Positions 17,240-26,594 of a stretch of 64,000 nucleotides of DNA are shown piece after piece (position 1 is the stretch's first letter; each line of letters begins with the position of its first letter). The notes below the pieces were generated by a model. That model had not been told where the DNA came from, did not search any database, and was given only the letters and a program-made list of their open reading frames with translations. This DNA is from Pseudomonas sp. FP1742 (GTDB taxonomy: Bacteria > Pseudomonadota > Gammaproteobacteria > Pseudomonadales > Pseudomonadaceae): NCBI RefSeq assembly GCF_030687145.1, contig NZ_CP117460.1, forward strand, positions 2,480,001 to 2,544,000, written 5' to 3'. The position numbers and the translations under genes were made by a program.

Positions 17240-18688
17240 TTACTGGCCGTGAAGGTAACGGGTGGGAAACGCTACGGTGAGGGTCAGCCCCTCGCGCTTC
17301 CAGTCACGGTGGATTTCACCATGAAGCTGGCCATGCACGGTCGCTTTTGCGAGAAGCGTTCCAAAGCCGGTGCTATCGGGTTCACTGTCAATGAACGGCC
17401 CATTCCTTTCTCTCCAGACGAGGGTGAACAGCTCCTCACTCTCGCTGCAGGAAATATCCAAAAGCCCTTCAGGCACAGAGAGAGCCCCATATTTCGCCGC
17501 GTTGGTCGCAAACTCATGCAGCAGCAGAGCGAAGCTTGTGACTGATGTACCTTCAATCGTTATATCGGGGCCGGTAACGACGGCGCGGGACTGACTGTTG
17601 TCATCTCCACCGGCATAGGGCGCGATAATGGTTTGAATGAGTGCATGCAATGTCGTGGGCTGTTCGCTGCTCAAACCGTGGGGTATGGTCAGGGTATGGG
17701 CTCGCGCCAATGCGTTCAGCCGTGCGCAAACGGCGGAGGCGAGCTCGCTGGAGGTGGTTGCCGAACGTGCGCTCAATGAAACAACGCTGTTCGCCAGGGT
17801 GAACAGGTTTTTCACCCGGTGATCCATTTCTCGGATGAGCAGGCTCTTTTGTTCTTCCGCCTGTCGGCGCTCGGTGATATCGCGAGCGATTTTGGCCGCT
17901 CCGATAACACGACCTTCCCGACTTCTGATGGGGGAGACGGCAAGGGAGATCTCGACAAGGCTGCCGTCTTTGCGCCGCCGGACGGTTTCATAGTGTTCGA
18001 TGCGCTCGCCGCGACGGATACGCGCCAAAATGTCGGGTTCTTCATCCTGCAGATCGAGGGGAATGAGCATGGCGATGGGTTGGCCGACGGCTTCTTCGGC
18101 CGTGTAACCGAAGAGTCGTTGGGCGCCGGCGTTCCAGTTGGTAATTGTCCCGTTCAGATCCTTGGCGATGATCGCATCGGCGGACGATTCGACCAGCGCG
18201 TCATGCCTCAGCGCGGCGGAGTCGGCGAGAGTCTGCTCGGTCAGATCGATCAGCATGTTCACGGCGCCTGTCAGGCCGCCCGTCGCATCGAAAATCGGCG
18301 TGGGGCAGGCCAGAAAACGAACGCGTGTGCCGTCCGGACGCTCGGCGATGGCCTCAAGCCCTCTGACAGGACGCTGTTCCTTTAATGCCATGGCCATCGG
18401 GCATTCATCGTGGGGCAAGGGCGTGCCGTCAGGCCAATAGAGCTTCCAGGAGCCGCAAAAAGTGCTTTCCCCCAGCGCCGGGCTCACTCCCCACAGCGCC
18501 GCCGCGGCATTGTTGTAAAAGGTGATCAAGCCGTTGGCGTCGGTTGTGTAGATGGCCTCGGGCAGTGCCTCAAGGACATCGCTCAACCCCAGGTTGTGAG
18601 GGGCCGGGGAGGTTGGCTCTCTATCTTCTGAGGAAATATCGATGGTTCCATTGGCAGTGTCGCCCTCATGGATAGACCGTCGGCTCAT
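17240..18688 (-). CDS. PAS-PAS HWE-family sensor histidine kinase
   Basis: 482 residues from the ATG at 18688 (GGAG box, 8-nt spacing); the frame extends upstream but without ribosome site. Two PAS domains (about 40-155 and 165-285, the second ending ARDITERRQAEEQ) are followed by an HWE/HisKA_2 phosphoacceptor block (REMDHRVKNLF, near 300) and an ATPase domain with LLHEFATNAAKYGAL and GFGTLL. No membrane segment is present, so it is a cytoplasmic sensor of unknown ligand or redox state. No response regulator lies beside it. It faces convergently toward the SleB-type gene. Confidence 0.88.
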   Translation of the reverse strand: MSRRSIHEGDTANGTIDISSEDREPTSPAPHNLGLSDVLEALPEAIYTTDANGLITFYNNAAAALWGVSPALGESTFCGSWKLYWPDGTPLPHDECPMAMALKEQRPVRGLEAIAERPDGTRVRFLACPTPIFDATGGLTGAVNMLIDLTEQTLADSAALRHDALVESSADAIIAKDLNGTITNWNAGAQRLFGYTAEEAVGQPIAMLIPLDLQDEEPDILARIRRGERIEHYETVRRRKDGSLVEISLAVSPIRSREGRVIGAAKIARDITERRQAEEQKSLLIREMDHRVKNLFTLANSVVSLSARSATTSSELASAVCARLNALARAHTLTIPHGLSSEQPTTLHALIQTIIAPYAGGDDNSQSRAVVTGPDITIEGTSVTSFALLLHEFATNAAKYGALSVPEGLLDISCSESEELFTLVWRERNGPFIDSEPDSTGFGTLLAKATVHGQLHGEIHRDWKREGLTLTVAFPTRYLHGQ

Positions 18689-18872
18689 TCGCAAACTCCA
18701 TGTTGTGGTGCCTTGGCACTCGATTCCGGTGACTCGGGTTGAAAATACAGAATATAGAAGTGGCCAGGTTCCGGAGAGAACCTTGTCTCCAATTAAGGAC
18801 AATTTTCAGTAACGCACAAGAAAATTGATCCAGATTCACCCGCTGATCTGTAACAGGGCTTGCCGATACATT

Positions 18873-18890
18873 TTTACGGTTTCTTTACGG
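18873..18890 (+). promoter_or_regulatory. Tandem heptamer box upstream of kup
   Basis: TTTACGG occurs twice exactly 11 bp apart (18873 and 18884), the helical spacing bound by OmpR/PhoB/KdpE-type response regulators. It lies 253 bp upstream of the kup start and resembles the T-rich KdpE site in general form only. Confidence 0.45.
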
Positions 18891-19142
18891 TAGGCAAGTC
18901 TTCCGGCGACGATACTTGCCGCGCTTTTTTATCATCGATAGGCCTGCACACATTCGTCCCCGGTTGACCCGAGGTGTTCAGCGTTGTCTCTCGGCGAACG
19001 GTATGACAACGCATGGGCTAATCTCATTAGCAAGCTGTTGGGCCTCCTGGCGACTGAGTCGAAACGTTTACCCGCTGCCCCCGCAAACCCTCTTGCTCGA
19101 AGGTGGCCTGCCATTTTTCCTTCAACCCCGGAGAAGCTACCT

Positions 19143-21044
19143 GTGAGTGAAACAGCGATCCCTGCCCATGAAGAATCCCACTCCAAAACATCGGGAGTGG
19201 GTTTGCTCATCGCCGCGGTGGGCGTGGTTTATGGGGACATTGGTACCAGCCCGCTTTACACCCTCAAGGAAGTGTTCGCCGGCCACTATGGCGTCCAGCC
19301 CAATCACGACGGTGTACTGGGCATTCTGTCGCTGATCTTCTGGTCTTTGATCTGGGTCGTTTCGATCAAATACGTGCTGTTTATCCTTCGCGCCAACAAC
19401 CAGGGGGAAGGGGGCATCATGGCCCTGACGGCACTGGCACGTCGGGCCGCGGCGCCGTATCCGAAAATGAGCAGGGTGCTGGTGTTGCTCGGGCTGTTTG
19501 GCGCGGCACTCTTCTACGGGGACAGCATGATCACCCCGGCCATCTCGGTGCTCTCCGCGGTTGAAGGGTTACAGCTTGCGTTCGAGGGCATCGGGCATTG
19601 GGTGGTTCCGCTGTCCGTTATCGTCCTGGTGGCACTTTTCCTGATCCAGAAACATGGCACGGCGCGTATCGGTATTCTGTTCGGCCCGGTCATGGTGTTG
19701 TGGTTCGTGGTGTTGGGCATTCTCGGCATTTACGGCATCCTGCAACGCCCGGAAGTGCTGCAAGCGCTCAATCCTGCGTGGGCCGTGCGATTTTTCGTGG
19801 TTCATCCGGGCATTGGTGTCGCCATTCTGGGCGCCGTGGTGTTGGCATTGACCGGCGCAGAAGCGCTATATGCCGATATGGGCCATTTTGGTCGCAAACC
19901 CATTGCTCGGGCCTGGTTCATGCTGGTACTGCCTGGCCTGGTGCTCAATTACTTTGGCCAGGGTGCGCTGATTCTCGAAAACCCGGAAGCAATACGTAAC
20001 CCGTTCTATCTATTGGCACCTGACTGGGCTTTGCTGCCGATGGTCGCGTTGTCGACACTGGCTACCATCATCGCCTCCCAGGCGGTGATTTCCGGGGCAT
20101 TCTCGCTGACTCGCCAAGCCATTCAGCTGGGTTATGTGCCTCGGATGTTCATCCAGCACACTTCCAGTCAGGAGCAGGGGCAGATTTACATTGGCATCGT
20201 GAACTGGGCGCTGATGGTCGGCGTCGTGTTGCTGGTCGTCGGCTTTGAATCGTCCAGTGCGCTGGCGGCGGCTTATGGCGTGGCGGTGACGGGAACCATG
20301 CTGATTACCACCATTTTGTCCTCGGCTGTTGTCTTGCTGCTCTGGAAAACACCTCGTTGGCTGGCGATTCCGATGCTGTTGGGTTTTCTCATGGTCGACA
20401 GCCTGTACTTCGCCGCCAACGCACCGAAGATCTTCCAGGGCGGTGCGTTTCCGGTGATTGCCGGTATCGCCCTGTTCATCTTGATGACCACCTGGAAACG
20501 GGGCCGCAAGATCATCGTCGAGCGGCTGGATGAAACCGCTCTGCCGCTGCCGTTGTTCATCAGCAGCATCCGCGCGCAGCCACCCCATCGTGTGCAGGGT
20601 ACCGCGGTATTTCTGACGGCCAGATCCGACGCTGTCCCCCATGCCCTGTTGCACAACCTGTTGCATAACCAGGTGCTGCACGAGCAGGTGGTGTTGCTCA
20701 CCGTGGTGTCTGAAGACCGCCCGCGTGTGGCTGCGGATCAACGGTTCGAGGTCGAGTCCTATGGCGAAGGGTTCTTCCGGGTCAGTCTGCACTTCGGCTT
20801 TATAGAGGAGCCCGACGTACCGCTGGCATTGAGCCTGTGTCATTTGAAAGAGCTGGATTTCAGCCCGATGCGCACCACCTATTTCCTCAGCCGCGAGACG
20901 GTCGTCCCGACCAAGCGTATCGGCATGGCCCGCTGGCGCGAGACCCTGTTCGCGTTCTTGTTGAAGAACGCCAACAGCAATCTCAAATACTTCAATTTGC
21001 CGCTCAATCGTGTGATCGAACTGGGTACGCAGGTTGAGATGTAG
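19143..21044 (+). CDS. kup: Low-affinity potassium uptake transporter Kup
   Basis: 633 residues from the GTG at 19143, which has a GGAG box at 19130-19133; the frame is open 53 codons further upstream but without ribosome site. The core starts [20 protein letters not shown], the Kup signature, and has about 12 membrane helices to residue 455, then a cytoplasmic tail of about 175 residues. Kup imports K+ with H+. The leader between the tandem heptamer box and the start is long (about 250 nt), so post-transcriptional control is possible. The length agrees with the E. coli protein (622). Confidence 0.92.
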   Translation: MSETAIPAHEESHSKTSGVGLLIAAVGVVYGDIGTSPLYTLKEVFAGHYGVQPNHDGVLGILSLIFWSLIWVVSIKYVLFILRANNQGEGGIMALTALARRAAAPYPKMSRVLVLLGLFGAALFYGDSMITPAISVLSAVEGLQLAFEGIGHWVVPLSVIVLVALFLIQKHGTARIGILFGPVMVLWFVVLGILGIYGILQRPEVLQALNPAWAVRFFVVHPGIGVAILGAVVLALTGAEALYADMGHFGRKPIARAWFMLVLPGLVLNYFGQGALILENPEAIRNPFYLLAPDWALLPMVALSTLATIIASQAVISGAFSLTRQAIQLGYVPRMFIQHTSSQEQGQIYIGIVNWALMVGVVLLVVGFESSSALAAAYGVAVTGTMLITTILSSAVVLLLWKTPRWLAIPMLLGFLMVDSLYFAANAPKIFQGGAFPVIAGIALFILMTTWKRGRKIIVERLDETALPLPLFISSIRAQPPHRVQGTAVFLTARSDAVPHALLHNLLHNQVLHEQVVLLTVVSEDRPRVAADQRFEVESYGEGFFRVSLHFGFIEEPDVPLALSLCHLKELDFSPMRTTYFLSRETVVPTKRIGMARWRETLFAFLLKNANSNLKYFNLPLNRVIELGTQVEM

Positions 21045-21072
21045 ACGGCTGCAGTCAGCCAGATGCATATCC

Positions 21073-21096
21073 CTGTGGGAGCGGGCTTGCCCGGGT
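21073..21096 (+). repeat. Single REP sequence after kup
   Basis: CCTGTGGGAGCGGGCTTGCC followed by CGGG, a lone REP with no opposing partner within 100 bp, 30 bp after the kup stop. Confidence 0.75.
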
Positions 21097-21227
21097 AGAA
21101 ACCGGAGACATCGTTTACAGGTATGAAATACGGTCAGGAGGTGCCAGACCATTGCCAATGGCACGCTGCGCAGAGTCCTGCCGCAGTGACAGGCCTCGCC
21201 CATCTCGGTTTACGCCCTGCAGCTCAA

Positions 21228-21251
21228 CAAAAAAACCGCTGTAGCGGTTTT
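21228..21251 (-). terminator. Rho-independent terminator for the DUF2986 gene
   Basis: On the minus strand AAAACCGCTACAGCGGTTTT is followed by TTTTGTTG. It lies 83 bp downstream of the DUF2986 stop and is oriented to end that transcript. Confidence 0.75.
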
Positions 21252-21333
21252 GGCGTCCGCGCAATCTGTCAGGTCGGTTGGGCAGGAAAGTGGGCCCAGG
21301 GGCGGAAGAGATCGGTCGCGAAGGCTACGTAGA

Positions 21334-21495
21334 TCAGCTCTCAGCGCAAGTGATTGAGTCCTGACCGGCTTCAGCCGCCAGCTTCAATCGGTCAGCTTTA
21401 CTAATGTATTTAGTCTTGCTTTTCGGTGCCAATTTGGCGCTGGCCTTTTTGGCGTTAGCCTTTAACAACTGATTTATTTTTTTACGACGATTCAT
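21334..21495 (-). CDS. DUF2986 very small basic protein
   Basis: 53 residues starting MNRRKKINQLLKANAKKA, then APKSKTKYISKADRLKLA, which is the DUF2986 pattern found in gamma-proteobacteria. It is strongly basic, and a nucleic-acid or ribosome association would be plausible but is not shown. An AGAAAA stretch precedes the ATG. The low GC of this reading frame and the downstream terminator support it as a real gene. Function unknown. Confidence 0.75.
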   Translation of the reverse strand: MNRRKKINQLLKANAKKASAKLAPKSKTKYISKADRLKLAAEAGQDSITCAES

Positions 21496-21725
21496 ATTTT
21501 CTGCTCGGTTTGTCAGTGCTTGAATGATACCAGCTTAAAATTTCAGGTAAAAATTGATACCGGTTGCGGCGGCCCGCGGATTCCACTCCGTCCGCAGCGG
21601 CCGTTGTGGCGGGAACTTCAGGGTATAGGTCCGGTCAATGGGGGCCCTGTGTCGCAGATGCCGAGCAGCGCTGGTGGCCTGTTTTACGACAGCGCCGTCC
21701 GAGATCAGCCGAGTCCGCCCCCCTG

Positions 21726-22436
21726 ATGCCAACCAAGATTTTTCTGCCGAGTCTCCTCCTGGCGTTCTGCGCCGTCGCGTCGTTTTGTTCGGTTGCTGCC
21801 GAGCGAAGGGCGCCCTCGCAAAGCAACAGCGCATCAACCACCCTGATCGAAACCGCCTCGCGGCAGTATGGAGATGGTCAGTTGGACCAAGCCGCTGCCA
21901 CGCTGGAGCGGGCCCTGCATATCCAGCCGAACAATCCCGCGACGCTGCATTATCTCGGTGTGTTGCGTCTTCAGCAGGGGCAGTACCAGCAGGCTGAAAC
22001 GTTGGCGGTGCGTTCGAACATGAGAGTCGGTAGCAACGTAGCGTTACGCAACCGCAACTTCCAATTGATCCAGGCGGCGCAGCAGGCCAACGCTTCGAGC
22101 GCCTCACCCAACGCCAAAGAGGACCAGGTCGCAGTACAGAAGGGGCTCGAAGAGGAGGCCCAAAGGCTCCGCGAAGCAGAGATGGCCGCTGCTGAACAAG
22201 CTCCTCCGGATACTGGGCGCGATGCTGGCGCAATGCCCGAAGGAGCATTGCAATCGGCTTCCACCGAGCCAGCGCCCGCGTACGATGGCGTTGAGATTCC
22301 CCGTGGCCATTGGCCGCCTCCGGGTAAATGCCGAATCTGGTTTCCTGATCGCCCGCCCGGACATCAGCCCCCACCCGGCAAATGCAAGAAGCTACGGCAT
22401 CGGGTTCCGTTGGGAGCCTATCTGGTACACGGTTGA
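21726..22436 (+). CDS. Secreted TPR protein with Pro/Gly/Cys-rich tail
   Basis: 236 residues from the ATG at 21726. A signal peptide (1-25, SVAA) precedes a TPR-like pair (about 38-95; DGQLDQAAATLERALHIQPN, ATLHYLGVLRLQQGQYQQAE). A low-complexity Ala/Glu helix (105-165) then leads to a C-terminal motif PRGHWPPPGKCRIWFPDRPP and HQPPPGKC, a cysteine-bearing block seen in other pseudomonad secreted proteins. No good Shine-Dalgarno is visible; the frame opens further upstream to 21564. Protein-protein scaffolding in the periplasm is the reasonable guess. Confidence 0.7.
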   Translation: MPTKIFLPSLLLAFCAVASFCSVAAERRAPSQSNSASTTLIETASRQYGDGQLDQAAATLERALHIQPNNPATLHYLGVLRLQQGQYQQAETLAVRSNMRVGSNVALRNRNFQLIQAAQQANASSASPNAKEDQVAVQKGLEEEAQRLREAEMAAAEQAPPDTGRDAGAMPEGALQSASTEPAPAYDGVEIPRGHWPPPGKCRIWFPDRPPGHQPPPGKCKKLRHRVPLGAYLVHG

Positions 22437-22587
22437 GTTTCTGAGTGTCTTCTGGCTGGTCGGCGACGGGTCGCCTGTTGCTCACGTCCCCAGGGCCTGA
22501 TCCGCGCTTTTTCGCCTCACCTGCCACTTTCACCACACTCGGCGTGGATCTAAAGTCAGGGGGCGCACCTTCAGGGGACTTCCAGTC

Positions 22588-23493
22588 ATGTACAGCTCGC
22601 TGGCCATACCGAGCACCGCTCGCCAATTGCATGACCGGATCTATGCTGGCGAGATCATTCGCTTCACTGACCTGCAGCCCATGACGGCACTGGTGGAATA
22701 TACGCGTGCGTTCCTCGAAGACGCGCTGCATCCCTGGTCGCCGCAACAGATCCATCGCCATTTGAGCCACCCTGAGCAGACTGAGCGCTTTGCGAAAATA
22801 CAGAACGACTTCGCAGGCTCGGCTGAGGTCCAGCAGCGCTGGCAGGACGTCGTGCAAAGCCTTGGCATCGCCCCCGATACCCTGGCGTGCGATCGCCTGC
22901 ATTTGCGTTTTCAGCCACATTGCGAGCCAGAGCAGTCGACGCCGCGTGCCCGCACGACGGCCACCATCGCGTTTCACCGCGATACCTGGGGGTCGAATAT
23001 CTATGCACAAACCAACTGGTGGGCGCCCATCTATCCCATCGCGGCAGGGCGTACCGTCGCCTTGTATCCAGGCCTCTGGCAGCGACCGCTGGGTAATTCG
23101 AGCGCAGATTTCGATATGCGCGCCATTTTGCAGCGATCCCATCGAGACGGCCGCAATGCCGTGGATGCCGACGAAGCCATTCCGCATCTGCTGGAAACGA
23201 TCGACCCGCAGGAGGGGATTGCCGTCGATATCGCTCCGGGGAGCCTGATCGCCTTTTCCGGGGCTCATGCCCATGCCGGCGTCGGCAATAGTACCGGGCT
23301 GACGCGCATCTCTTTCGAGACCCGATCAATACTGATCGCCGACCTGTTGGCCGGATTGGGAGCGCCCAATGTCGATGGTCATGCGCCGTGGAAGACTATT
23401 GGACTGTTTCGCCGAATGAACGATGCGCAACGCCTGAACGAGATCCTTGGCTGCGGCTTTATCGAGCCCTATCTGCGGCCAGCAGAGCCCTGA
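22588..23493 (+). CDS. Putative Fe(II)/2-oxoglutarate-type dioxygenase
   Basis: 301 residues, soluble. The central FHRDTWGSN (about 131-139) offers a His-x-Asp metal pair, and the late AFSGAHAHAGVGNSTGLTRISFE (about 228-250) contributes a distal His and an Arg ten residues later, the layout of the double-stranded beta-helix of phytanoyl-CoA-type dioxygenases. WWAPIYPI matches the strand between. The substrate is unknown. It follows the TPR gene by 151 bp. The fold call is my reading of motifs, not a search. Confidence 0.5.
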   Translation: MYSSLAIPSTARQLHDRIYAGEIIRFTDLQPMTALVEYTRAFLEDALHPWSPQQIHRHLSHPEQTERFAKIQNDFAGSAEVQQRWQDVVQSLGIAPDTLACDRLHLRFQPHCEPEQSTPRARTTATIAFHRDTWGSNIYAQTNWWAPIYPIAAGRTVALYPGLWQRPLGNSSADFDMRAILQRSHRDGRNAVDADEAIPHLLETIDPQEGIAVDIAPGSLIAFSGAHAHAGVGNSTGLTRISFETRSILIADLLAGLGAPNVDGHAPWKTIGLFRRMNDAQRLNEILGCGFIEPYLRPAEP

Positions 23494-23721
23494 CGCTGGC
23501 GCCGGTAGTCGTTTGGGGAAAGACCCACTCCGGGGACACGAACCGGAGCGGATTTCGAAAAGGACACAGTGCCTAAACGAGTGACCTCCTTCGGTGCGCC
23601 CCGTCGGTTACCCAGATCGAGAATAGGGAATAGCAATCGCGGCCAGCGCTCCTGATTCCCTTCAGAATTTCCTGGCGCTGACGACAACCTACGCACATTC
23701 CCTTGGCGTCGTGAGTTATTC

Positions 23722-24420
23722 ATGAAGAAGATTGCTGTCATGATGTTTGCCGTTCTTTTCCTTGCCGGATGTGCCAACCAGAAATTCAAGCCCGAATACC
23801 GTACCCAGATCCATACCGTGAAAGTTCTCCCGGTTGTATGGCAACCCAAACAGATGACTTACATGGGCCGTGAGCAGGCATGGGGCGCGGCATTGGGCGC
23901 GGGTGTCGGCGCTGGCGTAGGGATGGCGGCAGGTGCATCGAACCTGACCAAGGCTGCTTTGGGTGGGGCCGGATTTGCCGCAGGTCTGAAGGCAGGCGAC
24001 TTGGCGTCGATGTCGACGGTTGATGCGATTCTTTACAACATGGAGACGGCGGATATCAATCTGGGCGAGTTGGTCAAAAAGAGTTTCGAGGAGCAATTGA
24101 CCGCCACCGGCCGTTACAAGATCGTGGGTGAAAACGAACCAGCCGATGCGCAGATCGAGTTGACCGTCCTGAACTGGGGGTTCGCGCTGACGCAAGGCTT
24201 CAGCAGTGTGGTGTACCCGACGATTGCCGTGAGCGGTGTCATGAAACGCGGCGAGGAATTGATCTGGCAGCGCAATGAGCCGATCACCGCATTCAACGGC
24301 GCCAACACCTATGGCTACACGCCGTTGCGTTATCGCACCGAACCGGAGTTACTGCGTACTGCGTTGGCGGGCGTTTCGCAAATCGTAGATGGCTATCTGG
24401 TCAAAGACTTGAACGAGTAA
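23722..24420 (+). CDS. Lipoprotein with glycine-zipper segment
   Basis: 232 residues; lipobox LAGC at about 14-17. Residues about 53-80 (GAALGAGVGAGVGMAAGASN) form a glycine zipper typical of outer-membrane-associated proteins. The C-terminal 110 residues (FEEQLTATGRYKIV, QIELTVLNWGF) resemble a GNA1162/LpoB-like periplasmic fold used by lipoproteins that assemble or stimulate envelope complexes. This is the last gene before the accessory block; the first GGCC repeat starts 79 bp after its stop. Confidence 0.72.
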   Translation: MKKIAVMMFAVLFLAGCANQKFKPEYRTQIHTVKVLPVVWQPKQMTYMGREQAWGAALGAGVGAGVGMAAGASNLTKAALGGAGFAAGLKAGDLASMSTVDAILYNMETADINLGELVKKSFEEQLTATGRYKIVGENEPADAQIELTVLNWGFALTQGFSSVVYPTIAVSGVMKRGEELIWQRNEPITAFNGANTYGYTPLRYRTEPELLRTALAGVSQIVDGYLVKDLNE

Positions 24421-24498
24421 TCACCGGTCTGATTGCATCCATGTTCAAGCGTTATATCGCCAGGCAGATAATCAGCAGAGGCGGCAGGTTTCGAATGT

Positions 24499-24540
24499 CC
24501 GCTTCTTGGCCGATTGCTGCCTGTCCATAAGGGCAGTTCT
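24499..24540 (+). repeat. GGCC-core palindromic repeat, first copy
   Basis: CCGCTTCTTGGCCGATTGCT, then GCCTGTCCATAAGGGCAG: the leftmost member of the family, marking the edge of the accessory block just before the LysE gene. Confidence 0.75.
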
Positions 24541-24558
24541 TGCATCACAGAACAAGTT

Positions 24559-25173
24559 CTAAACCAGCTGGCGGATCCCCAGAGACAAAATCAAACCACC
24601 GCACAGTCGATCGATTGCTTTCTTCCGACCTTGATACCCAGCAGCAATCTTAGGCTGCGATAGAGCGATTCCGACCATTCCATACCAGGTCATTGAAACC
24701 ACCACTACAACTGCCAGCATCGACAAAAACGTGCCTGACGAAACGTGAGCGGGGGCTGCGGCTGAAAAGACGGCGGCATAAAAGGCCATGGACTTGGGGT
24801 TGCCTATGTTGGTAATCACCCCCTGAAAAAAAGACTGCCTGCAACTACCGGCGACGGCATCATTTAGCGGGCCAAGCGCATTCTTCCCTGCGTTGATCAG
24901 CAGTCGGAATCCGAACCACATCAGGTAGGCAGCCCCCAGAACCTTTACAACAAACGCAGCCCAAGGGAGCGCAGCAAATACAATCCCGAGACCTGCAATT
25001 GCACAGGTGGACCAGAACAAGTTGACCAGTACGATACCCGCCACCAAGGCCAGAGCTTCTAACCGTGTTGCAGACACCGCTTTATGGACCACTGCGACAA
25101 AATTCGGCCCTGGAATAACGACACCGGTAAGGTAGACCAAAAAAACTGTCAAAACGGCGGAACCATCGATCAT
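24559..25173 (-). CDS. LysE-family amino acid exporter
   Basis: 204 residues from the ATG at 25173 (GAGGAAG box). The GVVIPGPNFVAVV motif at about 16-28 is the LysE/RhtB signature, and about six membrane helices follow with GNPKSMAFYAAVF in the middle. It exports an amino acid or derivative through the inner membrane. A second LysE gene sits at 26595 in opposite orientation; they are not close copies (PGPNF against PGPATL). Substrate unknown. Confidence 0.86.
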   Translation of the reverse strand: MIDGSAVLTVFLVYLTGVVIPGPNFVAVVHKAVSATRLEALALVAGIVLVNLFWSTCAIAGLGIVFAALPWAAFVVKVLGAAYLMWFGFRLLINAGKNALGPLNDAVAGSCRQSFFQGVITNIGNPKSMAFYAAVFSAAAPAHVSSGTFLSMLAVVVVVSMTWYGMVGIALSQPKIAAGYQGRKKAIDRLCGGLILSLGIRQLV

Positions 25174-25280
25174 GTGCTTCCTCGCGAGTCCTGTGGACGG
25201 AACCATCCCTTAGTATTGCTGATCGCCATTGGGCGCTGAGTGTCCGGCTCATTCTCGACGATGAGTGTACGGGCTGTCGA

Positions 25281-25338
25281 GCGACTGATTCTGGCCGATT
25301 GTTGCCTGTCATGAAGGGCTGCAATCGACCCATAGCAG
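25281..25338 (+). repeat. GGCC-core palindromic repeat
   Basis: TGGCCGATTGTTGCCTGTCA followed by the opposing arm GGGCTGCAATCGACCCATAG. One of the best preserved copies; it folds on itself across the TGAA loop. Confidence 0.85.
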
Positions 25339-25379
25339 ACATTTCAGCTTCTTAATCATCAGGCAGCCCTCCGCAAATC

Positions 25380-25748
25380 CTAAAATCGAGACGGTGGCTC
25401 ATTTCCGGCTTGGATGTGTGAAAAGACATGGTCTGGATCTGCCTGGCACCAATATCTGAACAGAAGGTGAGGCTCGGTATCCCTAAAATATTGACTGACG
25501 ATGCTCTCAGCGGGGATGACCAATTTAGGTTCTGGCCATTGCTGCGCTAAAACACCTATTTGTTTGCCTGACGAACAAATAATCCACGTAGCCTTACCTC
25601 CACTGATGCCTGGCAGGTAGCCCATACCTTGTATCGCGTCGAACAAGATGCGCAGCGTTACTGCTGGATCGAGCCTGATCGATGTCTTATGGCTTTCCGG
25701 ATCATCCCCCGCATGCACGCTATCTCGATCAATTCCAATGGCTAACAT
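25380..25748 (-). CDS. Hypothetical protein
   Basis: 122 residues with no recognised motif, soluble, with strands in the middle (KATWIICSSGKQIGVLAQ) and an aromatic C-terminal part (HLLFRYWCQADPDHVF). The ATG at 25748 follows an AAGGAG box at good spacing, which is the main support. It lies between two GGCC repeats like a single-gene cassette. Confidence 0.55.
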   Translation of the reverse strand: MLAIGIDRDSVHAGDDPESHKTSIRLDPAVTLRILFDAIQGMGYLPGISGGKATWIICSSGKQIGVLAQQWPEPKLVIPAESIVSQYFRDTEPHLLFRYWCQADPDHVFSHIQAGNEPPSRF

Positions 25749-25820
25749 GAATGCTCCTTGTTAGCGTTGTGCAATTACTAGATTGACCAGCGTAGGGATA
25801 TCAGCGGCTACCCGTCTACA

Positions 25821-25850
25821 CTCCGCTTCTGGCCGATTGTGTCCGTTGCA
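25821..25850 (+). repeat. GGCC-core palindromic repeat, partial
   Basis: CTCCGCTTCTGGCCGATTGT only: the right arm is lost, directly before the end of the hypothetical gene at 25881. Confidence 0.6.
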
Positions 25851-25880
25851 AATACCTGCAGTAAGGCAGTTGAATTACCT

Positions 25881-26336
25881 TTAGAACGTCGCCGCATCGT
25901 TGATAGCTGCCTCATATGCATGCTTTTCAAATGTGAAGGGGCCAACTCCATCTATGATTTGAGGCTCTTCATAGCCGTTCTCGTAAGCAAAGGAATCCCA
26001 CGTGAAACAATCATCGTTTTGGCGAACATACACTGAGTAGGCGCCACAACCGATGTCGCCGCACTCGGGGCAGATGTAAAGCAGGATACGACCACTTTCC
26101 GTTTCGGCGTGTTCGCGTAAAAGCAGACGAGAGTTAGATAGGCTGTTTGGCTCCGGGAAGCCCTTGACGAAACAGCCCATGAAATCTGAATGACCACCAG
26201 CTGCCATGGCGAGAGCATTGAGCAACGAACGTTCGTTTATCAGAAAGTCGATGGAGAGTCGTTCGGCCACGGTGTAGCCATTTGAGGAGCTTCCCGGACG
26301 AAACAACTGTTGAAATGTGAGGGAGCTGGTGTCCAT
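25881..26336 (-). CDS. Hypothetical protein with CxxC-like cluster
   Basis: 151 residues. A CPECGDIGCGAY segment (about 90-101) supplies three cysteines in a zinc-ribbon-like arrangement, followed by an acidic aromatic C-terminus (FTWDSFAYENGYEEPQII) also seen in immunity or Imm-type small proteins, though the match is not specific. It is a stand-alone gene inside the repeat-rich block. The start at 26336 lacks a strong ribosome site. Function unknown. Confidence 0.6.
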   Translation of the reverse strand: MDTSSLTFQQLFRPGSSSNGYTVAERLSIDFLINERSLLNALAMAAGGHSDFMGCFVKGFPEPNSLSNSRLLLREHAETESGRILLYICPECGDIGCGAYSVYVRQNDDCFTWDSFAYENGYEEPQIIDGVGPFTFEKHAYEAAINDAATF

Positions 26337-26420
26337 TCCTGCGAACCATTTTATGCGCTGAATGTGCGTGGGATTACATACAACATCGAAAAGGGGTTAC
26401 AAGGCAAATTTCATCGGTTG

Positions 26421-26490
26421 ATTGACCGCTTTTGGCCGATTTCTGCCTATCGCCAACGTCAGCTCTGGGTCGGTTGCTGTCGGTGGGCAA
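26421..26490 (+). repeat. GGCC-core palindromic repeat
   Basis: GACCGCTTTTGGCCGATTTC, then an opposing half CTCTGGGTCGGTTGCTGTCG: two half-units in tandem between the hypothetical gene and the LysE gene. Confidence 0.75.
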
Positions 26491-26594
26491 GGAACGCTTT
26501 CAATCCAATTCCGTATGGGGAACCGAGCACCACTTAACTCGTTGTCCCGTTCGTTCCTGTAACATGCCAGCCCCCACCACCACGAGCTTTGAAA

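Noticed and set aside
18984..19142. N-terminal extension of Kup by 53 residues
   Set aside because: No ribosome site is present upstream of 18984, while the GTG at 19143 has a good GGAG box and the Kup signature starts soon after.
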